64,000 nt of DNA from Molanna angustata. Its lineage: Eukaryota; Arthropoda; Insecta; Trichoptera; Molannidae. Shown piece by piece: positions 1 to 10,978 of this stretch (position 1 is its first letter; each line of letters opens with the position of its first letter). Made by a program: the position numbers and the translations under genes. The stretch is taken from assembly GCA_963576475.1 (NCBI GenBank), contig OY754982.1, forward strand, positions 20,784,217 to 20,848,216, given 5' to 3'. The notes under the pieces are model-generated. The model saw only the letters and a program-made list of their open reading frames with translations, was not told where the DNA came from and did not search any database.

Positions 1-409
1 CACTCCGACACGGCAGAATGTCACTGTATTATAAATTTAATATATAATATTCTTTTAATTTTTCGCATTTAATATAAAATTTCACAGCTCATTTGACTTA
101 ATACTATGAGATCTCAACCAATCAGAGAGCCAACCGGAAACAGAATGCAAACGGGTAGATTCGGATTGTAGACTCTAGTCTTATGTACATTAAAAACCAA
201 AGATAAATAAATAAAAAAATACTACATAGCACGAACATAATGATATTACTGACTGAATAATATAAAAATATATTACTTTGTGTGTATTTAAACGAATAGA
301 TAGGTACCTCGCGATTTTGCAACAAAAGAATTCCAATAACATCAATTTACATTTTCTATGTTAGGTATTACATAATTTACAGGAAATTACTTTTCCCATT
401 ATAGTAGTA
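1..409. other. AT-rich DNA, nothing recognised
   Basis: No coding region, structured repeat or transposon end was seen here. The only open frames are short and AT-driven. Confidence 0.5.
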
Positions 410-762
410 CATCTCAAACTCTTTCAACAATTTTTGAAAAAAAAAATAAAATTTAGTGACGACATCGTTTCATATAATTTGTATGGCAGTATACACTACA
501 CAATATCTACTAGGACTCTCAATAGTTTTATACCTTTATACTTAATATCCATACGTATGTACCTACATATTCGGAGTAGGAAAAAGGACTGAACTCTACA
601 ATATCCTATCTTGACATACATGTTTTGTATAGAGAACAAAATATGTTAAAATATTCAATAATTTGGATTTAACGGTTTATAGTTTGGTATGTATTCTTTA
701 ACTGTGCATACTGTCGTTAGCCGTAATCGACAGTTGGATCCTAATGTGTTATATGCAACTTG
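410..762 (+). mobile_element. HINE-like (non-autonomous Helitron-type) element, 3' part, copy H1
   Basis: This stretch is the reverse complement of the family seen best at 14773-15836. It shares the words around 'gacgacatcg', 'atcttgacatacatg' and 'ggtttatagtttggtatg', in the same order. It ends with the 3' subterminal motif ATCGACAGTTGGAT at 728-741, then a weak hairpin and CTTG where intact copies have CTAG. The 5' half, with the subterminal repeat and CA/TG microsatellite, is missing. Family assignment is inferred from architecture, not from a Rep/helicase gene. Confidence 0.5.
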
Positions 763-772
763 GTTTTTATTA

Positions 773-1394
773 AGTACCATCAGAATATTAAACAACTTGA
801 GTGTTAGTACTATATTTTATTTTCTGAACAGCCTACGCGTTGGTTGAAATTAGTTTTGTCAATTTACTTTTTCAATATAAACAGAGTGTAGCATTACAAG
901 TAGGTATGTACTTACTTTACATCAATTTATATCCGATGGTTATAATATGTAATTGAAAGTTTTATCGGCGATAACAACTATGATTATCTTGTTCGACCTC
1001 TGACATGGACAAATTACTTAGATACTGCATAATACTTGACTATTTTATAACCGTTTATATACGCGATAAACGGCAAGTAAACGAACCTAATAAAGTCTTG
1101 GATGTATTAAATAAGCAGGCACATGTTTTTGTAGCCACACGACAACAATACTTAGCAATGATTGATAAGTACTTAATATAGTATTGAATTGTGAGAAAAA
1201 ATAAAGTATTCATATAGGTACAACTTAATATTGTTTGTTAAAGGATACCTTATCTGTGCAAGATGCGTAAGAATGTGTGGGACTTTAGACTTCTTAAAAT
1301 TCTATTGTCATTGCTAAATTATCTAATTATATAAGTAAATAAAGAATATTGTGAATACCATGGGCTGCTATGAGAACAATGTGGCCATATTGAA
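773..1394. other. AT-rich DNA, nothing recognised
   Basis: No supported coding, repeat or transposon feature was found. Confidence 0.45.
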
Positions 1395-1654
1395 TGAACA
1401 TAAAGGATCGTCTGTCTTCAATATGTTAACAGAGCATCCTTCAATATGTTTGGTCACATTGTTAGAAGGGTTACCGATAATGGAAAGCGTGGAGGGTAAT
1501 AAGATCCAAAAGTCGCTCACTGACCCGATGGAGTAATCCGAAGCCCTTAAATATGCCCAAGACCGTCTTATATGTGAAGGGAAACCGTTCGTCAAGTCAC
1601 TGAGTGTATCCGCCATCCTCAGTCATGAGGCTAAAGAAGAAAAAGAAGATAAGA
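1395..1654 (+). pseudogene. RTE-type LINE C-terminal fragment (decayed)
   Basis: Read in more than one frame, this stretch gives the C-terminal pattern of lepidopteran RTE-like reverse transcriptases: a 'FGHIVRR' segment, then a 'W(S/T)D'-like segment, then 'AQDR' near the end. Frames change at least twice, so the fragment is dead. It ends in an AG-rich run (gaagaaaaagaag) at 1636-1654, as expected for the simple-sequence 3' tail of an RTE element. The 5' limit is uncertain. Nothing upstream of the C-terminal domain survives. Recognition rests on motif order only. Confidence 0.45.
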
Positions 1655-1682
1655 AACGATCATATATTTATATAATATTTTA

Positions 1683-1967
1683 TGTGTAAGAGCAGCAATA
1701 GCGAGTTATAAGTCCGACGAGCATCCGCTCCGGGATGAAAAGAATTACAAGTTCTATAACGTTCCAGATGAAGAACGTTAGGAGACTGCGAATTATGTTG
1801 TCACGTACAAAGACCGCAGACCCTTCTCTACAAAGTCAAACCATCTCAGTTTTAGTCTTTTAATGCTTCTTTTTCCATTGGGTCTACTACCGAAGAGTAT
1901 GTCAAATGAAAGTATTTGTCCTCACATTTTTGTGAGCTCACTGTTCACTTATTACGATGTTCAATAA
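1683..1967 (+). pseudogene. Interrupted reading frame of unknown origin
   Basis: One frame stays open for 95 codons except for a single TAG at 1779-1781, and closes with TAA at 1965-1967. An AATAAA signal overlaps that stop. The part before the TAG is rich in charged residues (KSDEHPLRDEKNYKF) and has mixed third positions, unlike the AT-driven spurious frames around it. The part after it contains VVTYKDRRPFSTKSNHLS. I do not recognise the protein. It could be the last exon of a decayed host gene, the end of an unrecognised transposon ORF, or chance. It begins just after the RTE tail at 1654 and no ATG or splice acceptor stands out. Confidence 0.25.
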
Positions 1968-1977
1968 AAAAATAATA

Positions 1978-2620
1978 TTTTTTTTATTTATTTATTTTTA
2001 TTTTATTTTATTTTTAATATATTTTATAATACAAATCAATATATAAATTCACTAGTAATAATATTCTAACATATTTTTCCCTGCAGTACCTCATCAAAAA
2101 GATTACAATCTTGTGCTTGACGAGGGAAGCACTTATAACAAAATAAAAAATATCAATACAAAGCAAAGTCAACATAAAAGTAAAAGTAATTAAATCAAAT
2201 CATACATGAACAAAAAAAATCAAATAAACATCATAAAAAGGTTGAAAATAAATGAAAAAAAAGAATACTCAAATGAGAAAACATATCAGAATACATATTC
2301 AAACCAAAAAAAAGAAAAACATGAAAATAATTGAAAAATGAGTAATATAGAATTATAGACGATTCAAATATATCAAAACACATATTCAAAAATAAAAAAA
2401 GAAAATACTGGAAATTGAAACAAATCAAAACAACAAAATCGAAAACTACTATTTTAGAAAGTTAAGTGCAATTTTAATTTATGTTTAAATTTTTTAAATT
2501 CTTTTATCTGCTTTAATTCATTTGGGAGGCAATTGAAAAATTTTATTCCCAAATAAATGTAGTTGTTTTGTAATTGTCCTGTATTACATTTGGATGTAAT
2601 ATATGTCTGGAGTTTGAAAT
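1978..2620 (-). mobile_element. CR1/Jockey-like LINE 3' end (C-terminus plus 3' UTR)
   Basis: On the minus strand the frame that stops at 2454 ends with the tail of a Jockey-superfamily reverse transcriptase: a segment with 'YLGIKFFNCLPNEL' followed by 'KKFKHKLKLHL'. In this family the pattern is 'xxGVKLYNxLPxxIK...FKxxLKxxL' just before the stop. About 430 bp of AT-rich 3' UTR follow. They end in a T/A run at 1978-2015, the complement of an AAATAAATAAA-type tail. Everything upstream of the last ~50 residues is lost, as expected for 5' truncation during target-primed reverse transcription. Confidence 0.5.
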
Positions 2621-3020
2621 TCCGCTTCATAAGTTTCATGAAAGTCAAATGAGCAATACAACAATAATTGAAACAACTTCGTTGTATTGTTACGCAATTA
2701 TAATTTCGAGTAGGTATGTTATTTCCACGGTATGTGGACATATAAAACCAATTGCAATATATTGGCAATACGGTTTATTATACGATGAGGTACATGTGTA
2801 GTTAGTTGACCATATAAAACAATATGGAAAGTGAAAAATAAGTGTAGGTATAACTACTGCATTTAGAAGCAGTGAAGCGTACCAATATATAGTATATTGC
2901 TGGACTGTTCGTATGGTGAAAATTACTAAAACTTATAACAGTATTAATATGATTATTGAATTTTTGTGACGACTATATTATGGTGATAATGTTGGTGTAT
3001 ATTAAGATTTGGAGAGTAGA
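2621..3020. other. AT-rich DNA, nothing recognised
   Basis: Short open frames on both strands have no recognisable motif. Confidence 0.4.
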
Positions 3021-3239
3021 TAGGTCGGTGGCAAAGACGCTAGCTCGCTGAATTACTGATCCTAGCATTTATACCCTCATGACTAATCCAGTGGACGAAG
3101 GTTCATATCTCGCCTCGACCGATTTCATTCATCACATAGAATTTTGCTTAGTTTTGGAAATGAACAGGGATGAATGAGTATTGAGTATAATTATGTTCTT
3201 GTTTCATTCTAAAAAAATAAAAAAAAAAACAAAAAAATA
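3021..3239 (+). mobile_element. tRNA-derived SINE, family B, copy 1 (decayed)
   Basis: The stretch resembles the family seen at 49194 and 55640: a tRNA-like head, the segment 'taatccagtgg', then 'gcctcgaccgatttc' and 'ttcatc', ending in an A-rich run near 3214-3239. The A box is poorly preserved. Confidence 0.5.
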
Positions 3240-3423
3240 GGAAATTATAAAACAATATGTACCTACTCAGCCTTAGAAACTTAATTTGAGTGGATGAATG
3301 TTGAGACGATAAGGAAGTAAAATATATGAAATTTAAGTCGATGTATAATTATAGGGAGTAGGTACTTAAGTGATGAATAAAGATGTCAAATATTTATCAG
3401 GTACAAATCTATATTTATATTGT

Positions 3424-3650
3424 GCCGACCGCCGAGGCACAGCTGGTAAGCCGTTCGGTTTCTGTCCGGGCGTCCTGGGTTCGATTCCCAGCAGAGGAGA
3501 AATTTATTTAAATTCATTTCTCACGCACATGTTGCTACTCTGGGCTGGAAACACTGGTTAGTTGGAAGAAATTGCCATACGGCAATAAACTCGCCACTTG
3601 CGCAGGATGCAAGGAAGTGTTCATTATTATAATATTTACTCTTCTTAATA
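3424..3650 (+). mobile_element. tRNA-derived SINE, family A, copy 1
   Basis: A tRNA-like head carries a canonical B box 'ggttcgattcc' at 3478-3488 and an A-box-like 'agctggtaagc'. The body holds 'gagaaatttattt' and 'ctggaaacactggttagttg', shared with copies at 53528-53664 and 59265-59420. The 3' end 'ttggaagaaattgcc' resembles a LINE 3' end at 54996-55100. It closes with an ATT-rich tail. It is a SINE and not a functional tRNA gene, since the head cannot be folded cleanly and a long body follows. Confidence 0.65.
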
Positions 3651-3732
3651 TTTAACAAAAACTACATAATATACTTAGATATACAATGAATAAATAAAGA
3701 ATGAATGATAATAAGAACTGTAAAGTATATGA

Positions 3733-3817
3733 AAAATATTGCCTATGGTAAAATATTGCCTATGGTAAAATATTGCCTATGGTAAAATATTGCCTATGGT
3801 AAAATATTGCCTATGGT
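3733..3817. repeat. 17-bp tandem repeat, 5 perfect copies
   Basis: The unit 'aaaatattgcctatggt' is repeated five times without change. The absence of divergence implies recent expansion. Confidence 0.9.
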
Positions 3818-4145
3818 AAATTTAAGTTAAAAATTATCAACTTATATAATAAAATATTAAATAAAAAGCTCAACATACCAACTACTATAGAAAATGACTT
3901 CCTATGTATTAAATCATAACATTTCCGCTACATATTTTCCACACTATTTTATTTTCCCACAGTTAGATTATTTTTATAGGTAGGAACATTCTACCGATTG
4001 ATATAAGAAGTTATTAGTTACATACATAGAGAAAGAATGCGGGTGGCATTATTTGTGTACAAACCAAATTTAGTACAGGGATATAATCTGATTTTGAATC
4101 GACCAATAAAATCAGTCGTTGTTCGAGTTTGTGTAGCTTTTTGCG

Positions 4146-4232
4146 AGTCACTTTTGCCCTGACCTTTGCAACCATACATTTGCACCCATACTGTATAAAA
4201 CTGTCACCAGCATTCTCTTACTAGTCGAACTG
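4146..4232 (+). promoter_or_regulatory. Dispersed TATA-containing promoter-like segment, copy 1
   Basis: About 75 bp are shared with 20480-20565, including 'cttttgccct', 'acctttgcaacc' and 'ctgtataaaactgtcac', followed by a 'GTCGA'-type word. A TATA box with a conserved region about 25-35 bp downstream looks like a Pol II core promoter, for example of an LTR. No LTR boundaries (TG...CA), PBS or PPT were seen, so this is inference. Confidence 0.35.
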
Positions 4233-4419
4233 TATCTAATTAACAAAATGAAAGGTTCTTATAGATGTATGAAAACAGGAAATATTTTGATCTAGTATTA
4301 TAATGAATATTATTGATAAAGATCAAATTGTTTTTGCTATAGTCGAAGAGATAGCAAGTAAAAAAACGATTATTTTTTAAATGGCTGGTTTTTAGATATT
4401 TCCTTCCTTATTGAATATA

Positions 4420-4812
4420 GGTATGGAAAAGGTAAGTCTGGCACCTGGTAGTGGTTGCGTTTACCTTTGCGCATCCTTTTTCTATAGGTGAAAATTGCAT
4501 ATTTTAGTATTACCTATTTGTATCTTTTAGGTCCTTTTTGTGATCTTATACCATCCATCTTATTACAATGATACTAGGTAATTTATTTAGCGAGCACCCG
4601 GGAAGATTTCTTAAAATATATATTTTTTCTTCTTCTTCTTTTTTTTACATATTATTTCAGTAACAGTAAGAAGGTACCTACATATTTCACAAACGGATGG
4701 ATTTTATAGGTACTACTAACATACAAGTACAAATTATATTGATATAATGTTAAATTTGCGATTTTCACCTATAAAGAAGATGCGTAGGTGCCAGACTTAC
4801 CTTTTTCATACC
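4420..4812. mobile_element. TIR element (MITE), 393 bp
   Basis: The ends are inverted repeats. GGTATGGAAAAGGTAAGTCT at 4420 matches the reverse complement of the right end, with one change in those 20 bases, and the match continues into 'CTGGCACCT'. A second matching block, 'ataggtgaaaat', lies inside each arm; the left arm has about 25 extra bases between the blocks. Both ends are flanked by ATA. There is no coding capacity. The superfamily is not assigned. Confidence 0.65.
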
Positions 4813-4928
4813 ATAATCAATAAAAGTGTCATACCAATAAAAATTAACAAAATACTGACTATTACTAAAAGTTCTCAAAATTGTGCTTTGAAAAGCATAA
4901 TTTTGAGAACATTTATGCACTTATGCAC

Positions 4929-5958
4929 TAGCTCAGTCTATTATGAATGGGGGGGGGGGGGGATTTCCAAAACGTTATTAGAACCTCTGGTCAAAGCACA
5001 AAAATCTTTAATAAAAGTGATCAATAAAAAACCCTATATATATCCTTATCAGATCAACTTTTATCTGAATTTCAAGTATTGGACATAAGACGACTATACA
5101 ACATATACCTACACAATCTTAAAACATTTCAACTCGAAATCGGAAAGACACACTCTAGAGTCACAACAGGTACACCTAACTAGAACCAACATTAGTAAAC
5201 TAAAGGGACCTACACATGACCAGCTTGGTTGACAACTTTGTCATCAACATGTCATGTTGACGACAATGTTGAACGTCTGTGGACATGTTGGCGGTTGATA
5301 TTTCATGTTGACAACAATGTGTTGAGACAATATCAAATCGGTTTGATATTTAGTGGGCGGAGCTTGATGTTGGTGACGATGTTTAGCGTGTGTGGGGCGG
5401 TTGACAACCAAGTTGATCAACATCTCAGTATGTTTCAATTTTTTGAACGCGACGGAACAATAAAGTACCTATGTAGAAGTTTAAACTTGCACAGTGTATT
5501 TATTGCTTGTTTATTTATTTTATTTTATGTTCGTATTTGTTGATGTAAATATTAAAAAAAAAACAAAAAAGTATAAAGTCACCTTAGATAAATTATAAAT
5601 TCACTTTAAAAGAAGCAAAAGATTCACGCACGAACTTGTTGATTCAATAGAAACATCATCGGAAATGATGTTGATCAACTTGGTTGTCAACCTCCCGTTC
5701 GTTATTCAACATTGTTGTCAACCAAGTTTGTCGTCTGTAGGCCGCTTAATGCAAGTACCTAGAACCAATACAACCTATGGATTTATACATTATACTTTCT
5801 TGGCACATAAAATATTATATAATATCTTCATCAAGGACACCCAAAATTTAAAAAAAACTTCTGCAGCTAAACTCAAAAATACACTGATTTCACACTGGCA
5901 TCTTACTAAAAACGCAAAGACTGCGAAAATTATGTGTTCGTCGTACTACAATAGTTAG
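4929..5958 (+). pseudogene. CR1/Jockey-like LINE C-terminal fragment, split by a TIR element
   Basis: From about 4929 to 5204 the frame reads like the C-terminal domain of a Jockey-superfamily reverse transcriptase: 'YEWGGG', then 'LEPLVKAQKSLIKVINKKP'. The reading continues past a TAA at 5086-5088, which interrupts it, to a segment with 'TRTNISKLK'. After the insertion at 5205-5745 it resumes with 'TTYGFIHYTFLAHKI' and ends 'LTKNAKTAK' before a stop near 5956. The order of motifs matches an uninterrupted element. A run of 14 G at 4949-4962 lies inside the coding part. Catalytic RT motifs are absent because only the 3' end was copied. It is non-functional. Confidence 0.55.
5205..5745. mobile_element. 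TIR element inserted in a LINE fragment, ~540 bp
   Basis: The left end begins near 'gggacctaca' and the right end is its inverted partner, 'tgtaggccgc'. Both carry 'cttggttgacaac' further in, and more copies of that word occur inside in both orientations (about 5390-5440 and 5665-5690). Removing it rejoins the two halves of a LINE reading. No clear target duplication was found and no coding capacity is seen. Confidence 0.55.
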
Positions 5959-6213
5959 CTAACTAAATACAATAATTAAATATAAAAATATTTTTATTCT
6001 AAACTAAATCAAACACATTGTCCTTAAAAAAGCAGTCAAAATATATTTATAATTACATAATAATGTGCACCAGCACATGCTAGTAGAGTGCATATATCCA
6101 TGTTACTCATATGACTCTTATTAACATTTTATTGGTTTTTATACATGTATTATTTTAATTATTGTTACTGCAACCAATGATCTTGTAATTGAATGGATTA
6201 TAAAAAAAATTGT

Positions 6214-6370
6214 AAGATAATATGCCAGTAACAAAGTGGATAGCGCACTGTACTACTAATACAGTTATAGTGGATTTGAATCCTGCCTCAACCTATTTAA
6301 TTCAACTATTAACTTGTACAAGCAATTTGTTTGGGAAAAGTATCAAATAATAATTAGTGTATGTATGTAT
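6214..6370 (+). mobile_element. tRNA-derived SINE, family B, copy 2 (decayed)
   Basis: It shares 'aaagtggatagcgc', 'actaatacag' and 'gaatcctgcctc' with other family B copies. The B box is degraded. Confidence 0.5.
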
Positions 6371-6989
6371 TTTCTAGTTCACATAACACCGGTCTAAAAA
6401 AGATCGTCATTGGTTGACTGATGGTCAGGAAGTCGGCTTTGTCCTATAAACATCTGGTCTTCAATTATGTATGCAGTTAACAGTCCTTGCAGTCCAGTAA
6501 CAAAATGTATGTAGAGCATGACGTGTATATAGGAGGCACGCAGAATACCGTTGTTTACTTGAGTGGACTGTTTGCATGCTGCGCCCGAGGACACGAACCG
6601 TGCACTCTTTCTGTGTAAGTAAGAGATGCATAATCTTTACCATTCATTTGTATTCAGATCTCTTATAACTGTTAACCAGCTCAACCTACATTTAATATCT
6701 AACTTCTATCTTCTTTGACATACTTCACTTACTCTCATACATTGCAAATTTACTATGCATATATGTATTTATATACTTACCTATATGTAGTGAATAGCAC
6801 AACAAATAATATATTATATAAATGTACCTTGTAAGTACCTTGATTATTTCATAGTTATTGATCTACGTTCTATTGCCTTTATTTGGTGAATGTACGAGAT
6901 ATGTTTTATCCCGCCTATCTTTCGAATTTACCTGGGGATTTTTTTTTATAGTGACACATAATACAGTAGTTACAATATATAATACTTTT
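6371..6989. other. No supported feature
   Basis: A minus-strand frame at 6394-6594 has fairly mixed codons but no recognised motif and only a GTG start, so it is not called as a gene. Confidence 0.35.
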
Positions 6990-7160
6990 TTTTTTATTGA
7001 CAAACATTTTTTTCCACATCTCAATAGAGACGAAGTAGGGATATTGTAGAAGAACCAGGAACTCGAGGCACCTACAGGGCTTAAGACCTGTCATCGGCTG
7101 ATTTACGTGATCACTTTATGCGCTTGCGCAACGTTCACCAATTATGCCTTCTTATTGAGT
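6990..7160 (-). repeat. Dispersed repeat, shared with 19040-19190
   Basis: It is the inverted counterpart of 19040-19190. Shared words include 'ctcaatagagacgaag', 'gaaccaggaactc', 'gacctgtcatcggctg' and 'gcgcaacgttcacc'. A short piece ('ctcgtctctattgagat') also occurs near 14388. The class is unknown. Confidence 0.6.
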
Positions 7161-7751
7161 TCCCTTATCGATGTAATTTTGAAAGTTCTATATATTTGAA
7201 TAGTGTGAAACATTTTACTTGACAATAATGCATTATTACTAATTCCGTTTGCTATCATCAGCAAGTAGTATTTTTTTAACTGTATATAGATAGATGCAAA
7301 AAACTATCTAGTCTTCACGTTTCATTGCGTTCATAAACCACCGTTCTTTGAATATACCTCATGCATATATTTTTTTTTTCTTCATATTAATCTACGAATG
7401 GTTGAGTATACCTGCTTATATGTAAGGTAGATATGTATAGTTTGGCATATATTATTATGTCTCTATGCCTTTGGCAATCGGTCACAGGTTTAAGATATAT
7501 ATGGGATCATTATACGGTGTAGTATCGTGTTGTGGAGGAAACGTGCACAGAGTCAACTATCTACATCTACATACATATTATACTATTACAGATCATTATA
7601 ACTTACTGTACCTTTACTAACTGTAGGTATATCTATTCTACAGTTCGACCAGTGACTGGATTTTTCGTGACTACAAATTGAAGTAATTTAGTAACCAATT
7701 GAGGATAATATCGACCATGTGCATATCGAAAAGATATTATGCGAAAATCAG
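7161..7751. other. No supported feature
   Basis: AT-rich sequence with no coding or repeat signal that I can support. Confidence 0.4.
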
Positions 7752-8807
7752 AATAGGCGTGATGACAGTAAGAAAAAATCATTGAAATTATGATTTTATA
7801 AAATAAAATATGTTATAAAGATTTGAAAAAATATATTTATTTTCATTTTAAAAGAGCGAATAATATTAATATTATTAAAATAAAAATACAAAATATGTTT
7901 GTCCGCCATTTTATGTGAAACACCAATCAGAGCGCATTACGTCACCATATTGTTACTGTCAATTGTGTTTGTTACTGTCAACTGTAGTGTTGTTCGAAAT
8001 GGCTATTTTTTTCATAACAAGCTATATGGAATATGCTGCTTATTTTTAACATGCTATTTTTATTTATTGATTTATTTGGTTTATTTGGGACGATAAACCA
8101 AATAATATCGCTATCCGCTCTATTGAATCGTTGACGCATCTGTTATAACACGCACCGAGTATTGTAACGTGGTGGAGAATATTTAACGTTTCAGAAATAA
8201 ATAACTTGGTGGCTTTCATTGCTTGATTATAAAATAAAATGATGTTATTATATTGTTTGTGGGAGTTGTACAGTGTTACATGAGGTTGAAATGGAAATAC
8301 ACAATGTATTATGATGAATCTAATATACATATGGGATAATTGTTATGATTCATATACATATTATGATTAATATATTAAAAAAAAAAAATAGAATGTTATG
8401 TAATAGGTGTGATGACTGTAAGAAAAAATCATTGAAATTATGATTTTAAAAAATAAAATAGGTTATAAAGATTTAAAAAATGTACTTATTTTCATTTTAA
8501 AGGAGTGAATAATAATATTATAAATATAAAAATACAAAATGTGTTAGTCCGCCATTTTATGAGAAAAAACAATCAGAGCGCACGACGTCATAGTATGGTC
8601 GCGTCAATTCTTCTGATAGTCTTCAATACAATATACGCATTAATTGTCGGTCTGGACAATGTTTATATTGGTGTTTTTGATATATTAATATTTTAATTAG
8701 GTACTTAAAACTAAAACAAAACAATAAAATAGCAATGGAACAAGGATTCATCAAAGCAAATAGTTTCAATTTACCTAGATACTCGCCTACCTATCGGGGG
8801 ATACTAT

Positions 8808-9656
8808 GGGCCGGTATTACAGTGTCAGTTTAAGAGCTAAACTCAAGTTTCACAAAAATATAGCGTATTACAGTGTCCGTTTAGGCCTAATCTTCCCTCA
8901 AATATGTCACTAAAACGACAAATATTTAACTCAACGTTTCTGGCAGATTAAGTACTTAGCTGTGAGTCAACTGTCATTTGCTAGGCAACTCGTGTAGTTT
9001 CAGTTTCTATCACTAGAGGCGTTAGGCAACGTGTGTAGTTTCAGTGTTGTATCACTAAAGGCGTTAGTTGTATCGACGGTGGCGCCACACAACAAAACAA
9101 ACTGACAGCCGTATTGAACATGGGCATTTAAAAGCATTATTTTGGTGAAAAAAATTAAATTTATGTACACTTACACATACACACACATACACACACACAC
9201 CTTCACACATATACACCCTCACACACACATATGATTTTGTATCTTGTATATATGACTGTATTTTGTAATAAATCATGATAGTATTGTAAGATTATAATTG
9301 ATGTACGGAGATGATAATTGTTATATTTGATATTTTTATACATATATACTATTCTTTGTACATTGTTAGCTTCAATTTGAAAAAATAAAAAATAAAATAA
9401 AATAAATTTACCATGTTGGATAATAAAAAAATGGTATTTAAAGTCGTAGCGTCCCGTTTTGTATTTCGTATTATTTGAGGTTATTTAAATTTGACAGATA
9501 ATAACCACAGAAAAAGTGAAATATGTCTATAATTGAAGATTTAGTAACTGACATGTTATATTGCACTGTAATACGGAAATGGATTCAATCTCCCCTTAAC
9601 ATTAATCTTGAGTTTAACAAACTCAATGAGTTGAGGGCCGACTGTAATATCGGGCC
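8808..9656. mobile_element. Nested TIR unit inside the ~3 kb element, copy 1
   Basis: The left end 'gggccggtattacagt' pairs with the right end 'actgtaatatcgggcc'. A second inner pair uses 'gtattacagtg' and its complement. The same unit occupies 12019-12604 in copy 2, so it was present before the two copies separated. Confidence 0.5.
9164..9402 (+). mobile_element. Short retro-insertion with 8-bp target duplication
   Basis: This segment is absent from the matching place in copy 2 (near 12357). It is flanked by 'taaattta' at 9156-9163 and 9403-9410, present once in copy 2. It starts with CA-rich repeats and ends in an A-rich tail of AAATAAAATAAAA type, like the 3' ends of resident LINEs. It therefore looks like a 5'-truncated LINE end that inserted after the two host elements diverged. 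Confidence 0.7.
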
Positions 9657-10978
9657 TAAGTTTATTGTATTTTGTATGTAACTTAGTTCTTATTGAATAA
9701 ATAAATAAATAATGAACGCTCGCAACGTATGGTAAACTAATTTAGTTTTAGTATTCTACAATTTTGTCACGCGATGGTGAGCTGACGAACGTTCGACATG
9801 TTATGATGCTGGTCACTGCCAAACTAAACTAGCAAGCTATATTTTTTTCATGCAATGAAGCGATTCGCGAAACGACGGCGATTACGCGAAGCATGCGTTT
9901 TAAAACATCGTTACAATTTTAGCAGCATACGAATTATTACATAGCGCTCGTTATTTGTATTGTGTTAATAACAAGCTATATTTATCTGCTATCGTTATTT
10001 TTAGCAATAGCAGCCATAGTAGTTATTTTTCTGCCTGTCTTAACTACTCTTAACTAGAATATGGAACTTTTGATGGTCGGATATTTCTTTGCGTCGAACA
10101 AAGACTTTTGTTCATCAGAATTTCGAAACGTAAAAACTTAATAATAAGTACATATAAGTACTTTATTTATCTGTAATTTAAATACAACTTACATCTCGAA
10201 AATCGATAAAATATGCTCCTTCTTCTCTCTACATTATGTGTTCATAAGCTAAAAACATACGCGGGAAACGTATGATGGCCTATTTTGACGTTTGGACATT
10301 AATGAAGTTCTTTATATGCTTATTGCCTAAATAATGGTAAATATTATATTATTGAGAGCTAAAAGTGGGGGAACAAATACTGTACTTCATTGTAAACGCG
10401 TACTTAATAAAATACACTTATGTCTCGCCGTGCGAAATTTAATCACTTATTTCTCTTTTTTTTCGCGTGGGACAAAAACATATACCTCAGTAGGTGTTTT
10501 TTTCGTCGTGTTTGTACATTTAGGGACCGCACAACACTTATGCACTTTTGAATTGATTATAAATACACAAATCGTCCTAGAATACATATATTACATATAG
10601 TAGTGATATGCAGTTTACAATATCGTGACGTCACCGTCAGGGTCGGCAGCCGCCATGATACTACAAGCGTTTTTTGGCGTAAATGTCAAATTTGATTTTA
10701 AAATGGCGATTTTTGCTACTAAACCTTTATTTTATGTAGAAATGTATATATATTTGAAAACAGTGAATGCGTAAAAACATCGTGAGATAGTTTTTCAAAA
10801 TTAGTCATCATGCCTATTCTGTATAGCAAATCAAAAATAAATATTTTCCAAAAAAAATCAGGGGTCTGGTCCAACCGGCGAAATCAAAACCCTCGTGATT
10901 ACCCATTATCATATGGACTTCTATGACATATAAAGATATTATAAAACTCAAAAAAATAATTATATCCATGATATGGGT

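Larger units (their letters stand above)
7752..10818. mobile_element. ~3 kb non-autonomous TIR element, copy 1
   Basis: The left end AATAGGCGTGATGAC is the imperfect inverted repeat of the right end GTCATCATGCCTATT. A second copy of the whole element lies at 10979-13765 with very high identity. No long ORF exists, so it is non-autonomous or eroded. The left terminal ~170 bp is repeated internally from 8402, starting AATAGGTGTGATGAC. Subterminal regions at both ends carry 'ccgccat' and 'gacgtcac'. It contains a nested TIR unit (8808-9656) and a copy-specific insertion (9164-9402). The short open frames at 7899, 8064 and 8505 recur in copy 2 with missense differences and no sign of selection. 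Confidence 0.7.

Noticed and set aside
6394..6594. 66-codon minus-strand ORF with mixed codons
   Set aside because: GTG start, no homology recognised, and competing frames in the same interval.
7899..8330. Conserved small proteins shared by 7899/11126 and 8064/11291
   Set aside because: They are conserved only because the two transposon copies are near-identical; no other evidence of coding.
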